In this document: one piece after another, positions 6,567-12,108 of the stretch
How the letters are laid out: every line of letters starts with the position of its first letter
Numbering within the stretch: position 1 is the stretch's first letter
Origin: Deltaproteobacteria bacterium
Lineage (GTDB): Bacteria; Myxococcota_A; Polyangia; JAAYKL01
Length of the DNA stretch: 12,108 nucleotides
NCBI GenBank assembly: GCA_011389755.1
Contig: JAABTR010000004.1
Span: 1 to 12,108, forward strand
Direction of reading: 5' to 3'
Notes under the pieces: model-generated
Seen by the model: the letters and a program-made list of their open reading frames with translations, nothing else
Told to the model about the DNA's origin: nothing
Databases searched by the model: none
Made by a program: the position numbers and the translations under genes

Positions 6567-7390
6567 CTTTAGGCACCGGCGAGCTTCGCGACATGGTCCG
6601 CGTCTTGAGGGAGATATCAGGCCGCGCCGCCGATCTCTTGGTAGAGCAGCTCCACCAGCCGAGGGACATCGAGTACAAAGGCGAAGTCGACCTGGTCACG
6701 GACGTCGACACGCGCGCCGAAGAGCTCATCACCCGCCACCTGAAAAAAAACTTCCCCGACTGCACCTTGGTGGCCGAGGAATCCGGGCTCCACAAAGAGG
6801 GCAGCCCCACGCGCATCTACATCGATCCCATCGACGGCACCACCAACTACGCCCACAAGCACCCGGCCTTTGCCGTCTCCATCGGTGTCGAGCACGAAGG
6901 CGCGCTCATCGCGGGGGTCATTCGGGCCCCCATGCTCGGCCTGGACATGTGGTCCTATCGCGGGGGCGGCGTGTGGGACGACGACGTCCGCTGCCGCGTC
7001 TCGAACACCGACTGCCTCGATCGCGCCTTGATAACCACCGGGTTTCCCTACGACCGCAGGAGCGTGGACGACGACAACACCGCTGAGCTCCGGGCGGTGA
7101 TGAAGCGGGCCCAGGGGATACGGCGCTGCGGCTCCGCGGCCGTAGACCTTTGTCTCGTGGCAAAGGGCGTCTACGACGGCTTCTGGGAGTGCCGGCTCAA
7201 ACCGTGGGATGTCGCGGCCGGAGCGCTCTTCGTCGCAGAAGCGGGCGGGGTGGTCACGGACTATTTCGAAGGCGACCTCAACCTGTCCGCCCCCTGGATT
7301 CTCGCCACAAACGGCCGGATCCACGCCGAGCTCAGCGGGCTGCTCGCCAGAGCCCGAGCCGCGCGAAGGCACGGGGACGAATTGGCGTGA
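6563..7390 (+). CDS. Inositol monophosphatase family phosphatase
   Basis: This 275-residue, Mg2+-dependent, Li+-sensitive type phosphatase carries all the metal and phosphate ligands of the family: GEVDLVTDVD (40-49), the EE pair (E72-E73), the signature DPIDGTTN (88-95), and a C-terminal WDVAAG (215-220) followed by EAGGVVTD. Family members hydrolyse inositol-1-phosphate and related compounds (histidinol-phosphate, PAP, fructose-bisphosphate); the substrate cannot be fixed from sequence. It has no signal peptide, so it should be cytoplasmic. The ATG at 6563 overlaps the mpl stop as ATGA, and GGAGG (6547-6551) lies inside the end of mpl. It is the last gene of the operon: the next 576 bases have no coding gene, and the first terminator hairpin with a T-run is at 7801. 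Confidence 0.94.
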   Translation: MTLGTGELRDMVRVLREISGRAADLLVEQLHQPRDIEYKGEVDLVTDVDTRAEELITRHLKKNFPDCTLVAEESGLHKEGSPTRIYIDPIDGTTNYAHKHPAFAVSIGVEHEGALIAGVIRAPMLGLDMWSYRGGGVWDDDVRCRVSNTDCLDRALITTGFPYDRRSVDDDNTAELRAVMKRAQGIRRCGSAAVDLCLVAKGVYDGFWECRLKPWDVAAGALFVAEAGGVVTDYFEGDLNLSAPWILATNGRIHAELSGLLARARAARRHGDELA

Positions 7391-7474
7391 AACGGCATTA
7401 TTTCAAGCATTTGGTAATTTTCGGCGCCAAGCATGAACTTTTTGCATAGTGCACCGCCCAGACGTGACACACAT

Positions 7475-7510
7475 GCCCGAGATCTTGGCATACCCCAGCG
7501 GATCTCGGGC
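7475..7510. repeat. Perfect 10-bp inverted repeat, possible enhancer site or hairpin
   Basis: GCCCGAGATC (7475-7484) and GATCTCGGGC (7501-7510) are exact reverse complements separated by 16 bases. The centre lies about 135 bases before the predicted sigma-54 transcript start, a usual distance for a bacterial enhancer-binding-protein site. It could equally form an RNA hairpin in the 3' end of the upstream operon, but no T-run follows it on either strand, so it is not a classical terminator. Which of the two it is cannot be told from sequence. Confidence 0.45.
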
Positions 7511-7599
7511 GCGCGCCGCGCGAGGGCGTCGGGGTCTTCTCGAGTAAAATTCCCATAATTTCCGCCGCATAAACACCCACCCATCCACCCCGAAGTAAA

Positions 7600-7616
7600 C
7601 TGGCACCAGGATTGCA
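7600..7616 (+). promoter_or_regulatory. Sigma-54 (-24/-12) promoter
   Basis: The plus strand reads C-TGGCAC-CAGGA-TTGCA. This matches the RpoN consensus YTGGCACG-N4-TTGCW at every key position except the G after CAC (here C). GG (7602-7603) and GC (7614-7615) are separated by exactly 10 bases, as required. The predicted start is near 7627. No gene begins within 330 bases downstream, and a strong terminator lies at 7801-7842. Initiation would need an activator ATPase of the NtrC class; none is encoded in this window. Confidence 0.7.
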
Positions 7617-7716
7617 TCAAACGCTTGTCAGCAGCTTAACGGTTCTTGAAGGTCTGTGGTTGGTGTTTTCTTGTTGATAGATGCTAGGGGAAGAACTCGA
7701 ACTTTGCATAAATTTG

Positions 7717-7722
7717 TATAAT
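7717..7722 (+). promoter_or_regulatory. Isolated TATAAT (-10-like)
   Basis: This is a perfect sigma-70 -10 hexamer preceded by TTTG, in an AT-rich stretch. None of the positions 16-18 bases upstream resembles TTGACA, and the TG is directly adjacent rather than one base away as in an extended -10. It may be a weak or secondary promoter for a short RNA ending at the terminator at 7801, or a chance match. Confidence 0.2.
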
Positions 7723-7800
7723 TTTAAACACGTTACGACTTGATTTGGCAATTCGGTATTTGTGCCCGTCTTAAATTGCTCCGTGCTCCTTCTCTTGTCT

Positions 7801-7842
7801 GGCCCGTCACTGTCCGCCCTCAGTGACGGGCCTTTTCGTTTT
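7801..7842 (+). terminator. Rho-independent terminator
   Basis: GGCCCGTCACTG (7801-7812) pairs perfectly with CAGTGACGGGCC (7821-7832) around an eight-base loop, followed by TTTTCGTTTT. A 12-bp GC-rich stem with a T-run is a textbook intrinsic terminator for rightward transcription. It lies 411 bases after the inositol-phosphatase stop and 125 bases before the next start codon. Confidence 0.92.
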
Positions 7843-7966
7843 CGCTGAGGTGGCGCGCGCTCTCCCTCTCCCAGGACCTATCAGCTCCACATTTCCACGG
7901 CAGCCTCATTGCGTTTCCGGTAAGGTTTCTGCTAGCTTTTACAAAGGAGCAATCAAGGAGACAACG

Positions 7967-8605
7967 ATGGTCAACGAGGCACGGGCGGAGACGTTTGTGT
8001 GCGCATGCTGCGGACGCGAGAAGCCGATGCGTTTTCTTGCCAAGAATGAGCTCGTCGATTCACGCGGCAGGCAAGAGCCCCTGTGCAAGCAGTGCGACGG
8101 ATTCGCGACGGTGGGGCTGAGCCATCTGACCGAGAGGCTTCACCGGGCCGGCCTCAAGGTGGTCCCGAGGCCGGCCCCGGCACAAGAGACGGCCCCCGGC
8201 CGGACACTCGAGATGATCGAGACCGCCCCCGCACCCAAAGAAGACAAGCCGACAACCCGGAGGATGGCCTCGGCCACGGAGACAGACGCGTTCGCCTATC
8301 GCTCCTTGGCCTACGAACGCTACATCGAAGGCTTCATCAAGGGGCTGGAGTCCGGAGGTGTCGACCGGGACAAGCTCGATGGGGAGACCACCGTCGCGGT
8401 CAACAACCTCCTGAGCATCCACCAGAAGCTGTCTTCGGAGAGGTTGAAGGTCACCTCCAGTGCGTCCCCCCGCGCCCTGGTCCGCAAGGCCTCCAGGCAT
8501 CTGACAGACACCGGAATGATGATCGAAGAGTATGTGCGCGCTGTCACAGAGGCTCTTTCACGCATCGGCAAAAGAGAAAGCACCTCCAAGTCGCCGGGGC
8601 GCTGA
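7967..8605 (+). CDS. Hypothetical protein with N-terminal zinc-ribbon motif
   Basis: A 212-residue protein that I do not recognise. The ATG at 7967 has AAGGAG (7955-7960) six bases upstream. The frame is open as far back as 7823 but would run through the terminator, so the shorter form is chosen. The N-terminus has CACC (C12, C15) and CKQC (C40, C43), two CxxC knuckles 24 residues apart as in a treble-clef or zinc-ribbon metal site. Residues about 60-105 are Pro/Ala-rich and likely disordered. Residues about 108-200 are predicted helical, with an amphipathic C-terminal helix and a Lys/Ser-rich tail. There is no signal peptide or membrane segment, so it is probably cytoplasmic, and the ribbon suggests nucleic-acid or protein binding (inference). 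It follows the sigma-54 promoter/terminator region and lies 27 nt upstream of the TonB-like gene on the same strand. A weak sigma-70 promoter (TTGCGT 7909, TAGCTT 7933) is possible. Confidence 0.8.
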   Translation: MVNEARAETFVCACCGREKPMRFLAKNELVDSRGRQEPLCKQCDGFATVGLSHLTERLHRAGLKVVPRPAPAQETAPGRTLEMIETAPAPKEDKPTTRRMASATETDAFAYRSLAYERYIEGFIKGLESGGVDRDKLDGETTVAVNNLLSIHQKLSSERLKVTSSASPRALVRKASRHLTDTGMMIEEYVRAVTEALSRIGKRESTSKSPGR

Positions 8606-8632
8606 CGCCCCTTTTAAAAAGGTCCACCGCAT

Positions 8633-10213
8633 TTGACTCGAGAGGCAAGCAGGTCCATCAGCCGCTCTGATCGATTCTGGAGGCGGCTCGCCTTGGGGGC
8701 CGCGGTCTCTTTTGGTCTCCACCTCGTCGTGGCGGTCTGGGCACGCCCCGACTACCAGGACGTCGCCGATCGCGCCGTCGATTTCGAGGTCGCAGAGATA
8801 ACGCCGGGACCGCCGTCGTCCGCGTTGTCGGACAAGACGAAAGAGCCTCCCCCCATACAAGGCCCCCCGGCGCCTCCCCCTCCCAAAGAGCCGAAGCCCG
8901 AGCCGCCAGAGTCCCAAAGCTCTGGGGGCGCGGTCGTGGAAAAAACGGAGCCCGACACGGTCACCGATTCAGATCTGCGGCCCGACACCGCGGTCTCAGC
9001 GGGCTCCACCGAGACGGACTCGAGCGTTGATACGGACTCGGAGACGGCGGGCGGTGGCACCGGCATCTGCCTCCACGACCTCTTTGACTTCGCGCCGTCC
9101 AAGCCGAACTGGATGCTCTGGGTGTCGATGGCTTCGCTGCGCGGTACTGTTTTCGAAAAGGACGTGGCACGCACCCTCGGCTCGTACGGCATCACCCGGA
9201 AGCTGGAGCGGGTCACCGGCCTCGATCCGGCCGGGGACGTCTCTTCAGTCCTGGTCACCGCCGAAGAAATCTTGAACTGGAAAACCTACTTCGTCGCCGC
9301 GAGCCACGACGTGGCCGAGAGCAGGCTCAAAAAGACCATCGCCGCCAGTTACTCGGGCACCTCGTTTTCCTGGCGACCCACCGCCGGGGGCTGGCAGGCC
9401 GTCTCCCCGGACGGCTTCCGCTACCACCTGGTGGCTTCGGGCAGGGCTCTGATGGTCGAAGCGCTCGAAGAAAAACAGGTGCGGGCCGACCGCGATGCAC
9501 AGAAAACCGGGGCCCACGCCACCGAGCCGCAAATAGCAGATAATGACAGCGATCCTGACACGTCGGGCACCGACACGAAGACGAGGGAGACAGAGCCCAG
9601 CAGACCGGCCACAGACACTGTCGCCGATGGAGAATCGGAGCCTCTCGTTGGCAGCGACTCGGGCTCGGCCGACGGCTCGCGGTTTCCTCCGGGCGCCTAC
9701 CCCGATTGGCCCCGGCAGATCCGGTGTCTCGTTAAAAGCCAGCCCGCTGAGGCTCAGCCGGCCTCTTCCGGGGAAGACACCTTGGCCTTCGCCAAAGGGT
9801 CGCTGAGACCTGACGACGCCGGCCACTGGCCGGTGGCTTTTCTCTACACGAGCGATCCCCGGGCGCTGGGGCTCCCTCCCGATCGCGCGCGGAGCCTGGG
9901 ATTTCGCCGGGTGAGTGTCCGAGGGTTCTTTTCGCAGCACAAGGTTCGAATCTGGGGGCGGGTCTACTTGGACTCTCCTCCAGAGCAGATCGAGCGGCTG
10001 GCCGCGGGCTGGAGCCGCCTGGCCGAGCTGAGCCGCAGCGACCCCTTCGTCAAAATGGTGGGGCTGTCTGGGGTCATCGACAACCTGTCGGTGCGGGCGG
10101 AGCCGGGCTCGGTGGCCTTCACCGTGGAGCTCACCCCGGCACAGACCCGGGCCGGGCTGCTCTTCCTCCAGATGCAAGGCGAAGCCCTCGGTCGCCGCCT
10201 CTCCTCCCCGTAA
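8633..10213 (+). CDS. TonB-like inner-membrane-anchored proline-rich protein
   Basis: A 526-residue protein whose only plausible start is the TTG at 8633; the frame is closed by TAA at 8615-8617 and no ATG or GTG lies before the membrane segment. AAAAGG (8617-8622) is a weak ribosome binding site. The N-terminus is cytoplasmic and basic, followed by one transmembrane helix (about 19-36) and a periplasmic Pro/Lys/Glu-rich stretch (about 55-95, with PPPIQGPPAPPPPKEPKPEPP), as in TonB. After an acidic Thr/Ser/Asp linker comes a folded domain (about 148-285) that starts at CLHDLFDF and contains MASLRGTVFEKDVARTLG. A second low-complexity acidic linker (about 295-355) leads to another alpha/beta domain (about 375-520). 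The C-terminus does not look like a TonB C-terminal domain, so classic energy transduction is doubtful. The likely role is an envelope-spanning protein of unknown function. No ExbB/ExbD genes are in the window. Confidence 0.75.
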   Translation: MTREASRSISRSDRFWRRLALGAAVSFGLHLVVAVWARPDYQDVADRAVDFEVAEITPGPPSSALSDKTKEPPPIQGPPAPPPPKEPKPEPPESQSSGGAVVEKTEPDTVTDSDLRPDTAVSAGSTETDSSVDTDSETAGGGTGICLHDLFDFAPSKPNWMLWVSMASLRGTVFEKDVARTLGSYGITRKLERVTGLDPAGDVSSVLVTAEEILNWKTYFVAASHDVAESRLKKTIAASYSGTSFSWRPTAGGWQAVSPDGFRYHLVASGRALMVEALEEKQVRADRDAQKTGAHATEPQIADNDSDPDTSGTDTKTRETEPSRPATDTVADGESEPLVGSDSGSADGSRFPPGAYPDWPRQIRCLVKSQPAEAQPASSGEDTLAFAKGSLRPDDAGHWPVAFLYTSDPRALGLPPDRARSLGFRRVSVRGFFSQHKVRIWGRVYLDSPPEQIERLAAGWSRLAELSRSDPFVKMVGLSGVIDNLSVRAEPGSVAFTVELTPAQTRAGLLFLQMQGEALGRRLSSP

Positions 10214-10277
10214 GCCGCCTCTTTTCAAACCCAACCGCATAAAATCACGACATGAAAACCCCAGCGCCTCGTTGTGC

Positions 10278-10306
10278 TTGCTTCGAAAGTTCACGTGCGC
10301 TTAAAT
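10278..10306 (+). promoter_or_regulatory. Possible sigma-70-type promoter for the terminal gene
   Basis: TTGCTT (10278-10283) and TTAAAT (10301-10306) are separated by exactly 17 bases, with 3/6 and 4/6 matches to consensus. It would start transcription near 10313, leaving a leader of about 85 nt. That leader contains a hairpin at 10336-10357 (ACGGG/CCCGT and TCG/CGA with one bulged A). The gap of 185 bases from the preceding stop supports a separate promoter, but the boxes are mediocre. Confidence 0.3.
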
Positions 10307-10398
10307 GGGGACGCTCACAGTCAGATTGAGACACGACGGGATCGCTTTTCGACCCGTAAGCAAAGAAGATGACGACACACAAGTTGGGAGTGACATCG

Positions 10399-12108
10399 AT
10401 GCATGGACTAGGTCGCCGGAGATCGTTGAAAATTGTGAAATGGAGGACAGCGCTGATTTTCTTGTCGGTCTTCTCCTGCAAGGCTATCGCAGCGCAGACA
10501 CAGAGCGAGCCCCCACCGCCTCCGCCGCCTCCGATAGCCCAGGCTGAGGCACCGGCAAACCCACCAGCCGAGAAAACAGCGGCCCAAGAGACGCCCGGAG
10601 TCGCCCCACAGGTCTCCGAGGCCATCGAATCGGATCTGCGAGCCGGAACCGCGGCGGCCCGGGCCCTCGACCTGGTGACCGCCCAGCGCTACCTCGAGTC
10701 CGCATTTTCCAAGGCCGACGCCCACCAGGTCCAAGGGCCCTTGCTGGTCCGAGTGTATATGAGCTTGGGAGCCTTGTTCTCCGGATACTTGCAGCAGGTG
10801 CCCCAGGGGACCGAGTTTTTCAAGATGGGACTCGAGCTGGACGCCGAGGCCCAGCCCAACCCCGCCTTGATGAACAGCCAAGCTGAGGAGGTGCTAGACG
10901 TCGTCCGCGAGACCATGGGCATCGCCCAACCCGAAGCCGAGCCCGCGAAGGAGCAGGCGGAGCAGCCGGCCAACTCCCTGGGCGGCTTTTGGGTTATGAG
11001 GCACGAACCGGTGACCGAGGCCAAGCGCATGCACCCCTTGGGCATCTATGCGCAGACCAACCCCATGGTGGCGATCAAGGGCGTCCGCCTCTACTTCAGG
11101 CTTCCTTCGGATCGCAACTACCAAGTCGCCCACATGAAGCAAAAAGGCTCCATGTTCGGGATGCTCATCGATTGCGACGCCATCGCCCTTCTGGACCCTC
11201 AGCAGCTCTTCTACTACGTCGAGGTGGTCGGAGGTGATAACTCCATCATCGCCAAAAACGGCAGCGCGGCCGAGCCGAACGTGATTGAGCTGGTAGACGA
11301 GGAAAAATTCGAGGGCGCGCAGCCGGTCTTGCCGGGCATGGCGCCGCCTCCAAGGTGCAATCCCGAGGCCGCGGCCCCGTGCCCACCGTGGGATCCCCAC
11401 TGCAAGGACGTTCCCTGCGTGACCACCGAGGATTGCATCGGCTCTAAGGTCTGCAGCAGAGGTTACTGTGTCGAGACCGAGAAGGCCGCCGAGGAGGGCG
11501 ATCACCCCCCCATCGGTCTGGTGATATCCGGCGGCGTGGGGATGGGCGCCGGCATCGCGCTGGGCAAGGAAGACGGGCTGTGCGAGAACATCGACGATTG
11601 TCAGGACTCTATCAACTTGGAGGCGGGCTTTTCTCCTTCGTGGATGTTCACCCGCCTCAGCATCGGGTACTTCATCCTCGACAACCTCATCCTAGGCGGT
11701 TTTGTCCGGTTCCAGCACTTAAACAGCGACGAGATGAAGATCGCCGGGCTCATGGTCGACGAGATAGACATCGGCCGCATCAACAATAAAGAGAGCGCCT
11801 TCGGGCCGATGGTCGGACTGACGGCGTCACTATTCCTCTGGGGCGACGGGCGCTTTTTCGGCCCGGGCCAGCTGACCGACGAGCTTGGCAACTTGGCGGA
11901 CAAGCAGGGATTTAGGGCCTACAGCCGGTTCGAGTTCGACTTCTACGGCGCCATGTACCACGAGCTGACCTTGACCGACGAGATCGAAGACGGCCCAAAC
12001 GCAGGTCAAACGGACACGGTCAATCGGCAGCGCGCCTCGGGCCTCCAAGGCGCCGGGCTGGGCGTGGGCGCCCTCTATGGGCTTCACAAGTACTTCGATA
12101 TCGGCGTC
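10399..12108 (+). CDS. Secreted multi-domain protein with Cys-rich linker and outer-membrane beta-barrel (3' end beyond the window)
   Basis: The frame is open from the ATG at 10399 to the right edge (570 codons so far). GGGAG (10386-10390) precedes this ATG by eight bases; an in-frame ATG at 10369 is less well placed. The product starts with a basic n-region (GRRRSLK), a hydrophobic core and a probable cleavage at AIAA|Q (residue 32), then a run of eight prolines (38-45). Residues about 70-180 look like helical hairpins of TPR type. Residues about 195-310 look like a beta domain. A seven-cysteine segment (320-357, ending CVTTEDC..KVC..GYC) resembles the disulfide linkers common in Myxococcota exported proteins. 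From about 368 on there are glycine-rich alternating strands as in an outer-membrane barrel (GLVISGGVGMGAGIALG onward). I do not recognise a named family; a surface or outer-membrane location is inferred. It lies downstream of the TonB-like gene but behind its own possible promoter. Confidence 0.85.
   Translation, partial: MHGLGRRRSLKIVKWRTALIFLSVFSCKAIAAQTQSEPPPPPPPPIAQAEAPANPPAEKTAAQETPGVAPQVSEAIESDLRAGTAAARALDLVTAQRYLESAFSKADAHQVQGPLLVRVYMSLGALFSGYLQQVPQGTEFFKMGLELDAEAQPNPALMNSQAEEVLDVVRETMGIAQPEAEPAKEQAEQPANSLGGFWVMRHEPVTEAKRMHPLGIYAQTNPMVAIKGVRLYFRLPSDRNYQVAHMKQKGSMFGMLIDCDAIALLDPQQLFYYVEVVGGDNSIIAKNGSAAEPNVIELVDEEKFEGAQPVLPGMAPPPRCNPEAAAPCPPWDPHCKDVPCVTTEDCIGSKVCSRGYCVETEKAAEEGDHPPIGLVISGGVGMGAGIALGKEDGLCENIDDCQDSINLEAGFSPSWMFTRLSIGYFILDNLILGGFVRFQHLNSDEMKIAGLMVDEIDIGRINNKESAFGPMVGLTASLFLWGDGRFFGPGQLTDELGNLADKQGFRAYSRFEFDFYGAMYHELTLTDEIEDGPNAGQTDTVNRQRASGLQGAGLGVGALYGLHKYFDIGV

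Larger units (their letters stand above)
7627..7842 (+). ncRNA. Candidate sigma-54-dependent small RNA or terminated leader
   Basis: A transcript from the sigma-54 promoter to the terminator would be about 215 nt. The segment has no ORF with a ribosome binding site. It contains pairings consistent with a folded RNA: GTTCTT (7642-7647) with AAGAAC (7691-7696), GCAATT (7748-7753) with AATTGC (7774-7779), and the terminator stem. A TATAAT at 7717-7722 could give a shorter RNA of about 110 nt, but it has no matching -35. It could instead be the 5' leader of the zinc-ribbon gene at 7967 with termination control, or just the far 3' end of the upstream operon. I recognise no known RNA family. Confidence 0.4.
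7391..7966. other. Intergenic region with regulatory and RNA elements, no credible protein gene
   Basis: This 576-base stretch separates the mpl operon from the zinc-ribbon gene. The first 160 bases are GC-rich and include the 10-bp inverted repeat and a GCGCGCCGCGCG run. From about 7540 it becomes AT-rich. It then holds the sigma-54 promoter, possible RNA stems and the strong terminator. After the terminator, 7843-7954 has only a weak promoter-like pair. Open frames on either strand here lack ribosome binding sites and coding character. Confidence 0.7.

Noticed and set aside
7261..7620. A 119-codon minus-strand ORF over the end of the phosphatase gene and the intergenic region.
   Set aside because: It half-overlaps a certain gene antisense, has no recognisable domain or ribosome binding site, and covers the sigma-54 promoter.
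7690..7708. GTTCGAGTTC on the minus strand, resembling a tRNA T-arm.
   Set aside because: The five bases on each side do not pair, and no acceptor, D or anticodon stems can be built around it.
7681..7743. A 20-codon ORF (ATG at 7681, TGA at 7741) inside the candidate RNA.
   Set aside because: There is no ribosome binding site before the ATG, and the composition simply follows the AT-rich stretch. Not reported as a gene.
10336..10357. Hairpin with stem ACGGG/CCCGT before the terminal gene, considered as a terminator or riboswitch piece.
   Set aside because: The stem is short with a bulge, there is no T-run after it, and no known riboswitch pattern surrounds it.

Overview
This window reads as the chromosome of a GC-rich Gram-negative bacterium of the Myxococcota/Bradymonadota ('deltaproteobacterial') type. 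The grounds are a FecR-type anti-sigma protein, Mpl (meso-diaminopimelate peptidoglycan recycling), a TonB-like proline-rich envelope protein, secreted proteins with C-x5-C-x5-C disulfide motifs and C-terminal beta-barrels, and a conserved hypothetical that I associate with myxobacterial genomes. The lineage is an inference, because there is no rRNA or other marker gene. Coding density is high. I see no tRNA, rRNA, CRISPR array, insertion sequence or phage gene.

Left part (1-3044, minus strand): three genes in one direction. In transcription order they are an exported protein with a soluble N-terminal domain and a probable beta-barrel (3044 to 1899), an ECF sigma factor (1854 to 1186) and a membrane-bound FecR-domain anti-sigma protein that runs off the left edge (from 1186). 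The sigma and anti-sigma genes overlap by one base (TGATG). The cytoplasmic part of the anti-sigma protein carries two copies of a Cys/His zinc-finger module with identical spacing, 78 residues apart.

Middle (3093-7390, plus strand): a tightly packed four-gene operon. It holds a FolM/pteridine-reductase-like SDR, a conserved protein of unknown function (TIGR04552-like, with a possible remote RelA/SpoT synthetase-like motif), mpl, and an inositol-monophosphatase-family phosphatase. Junctions are a 4-nt overlap, a 19-nt gap and a 4-nt overlap, so translational coupling is likely. The common theme is not obvious, but cofactor/metabolite housekeeping and cell-wall recycling fit.

Intergenic 7391-7966 is the most interesting part. 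It is relatively AT-rich in its second half. It contains a perfect 10-bp inverted repeat (7475-7510), an essentially consensus sigma-54 (-24/-12) promoter (7600-7616) pointing right, and a perfect 12-bp-stem Rho-independent terminator (7801-7842). No credible ORF lies between promoter and terminator. Together they define a candidate sigma-54-dependent, roughly 215-nt non-coding RNA, or a terminated leader of the gene at 7967.

Right part (7967-12108, plus strand): a small zinc-ribbon protein of unknown function, a TonB-like inner-membrane-anchored proline-rich protein, and a large secreted multi-domain protein. The last has a signal peptide, polyproline, a helical region, a beta domain, a Cys-rich linker and a beta-barrel, and it runs off the right edge.
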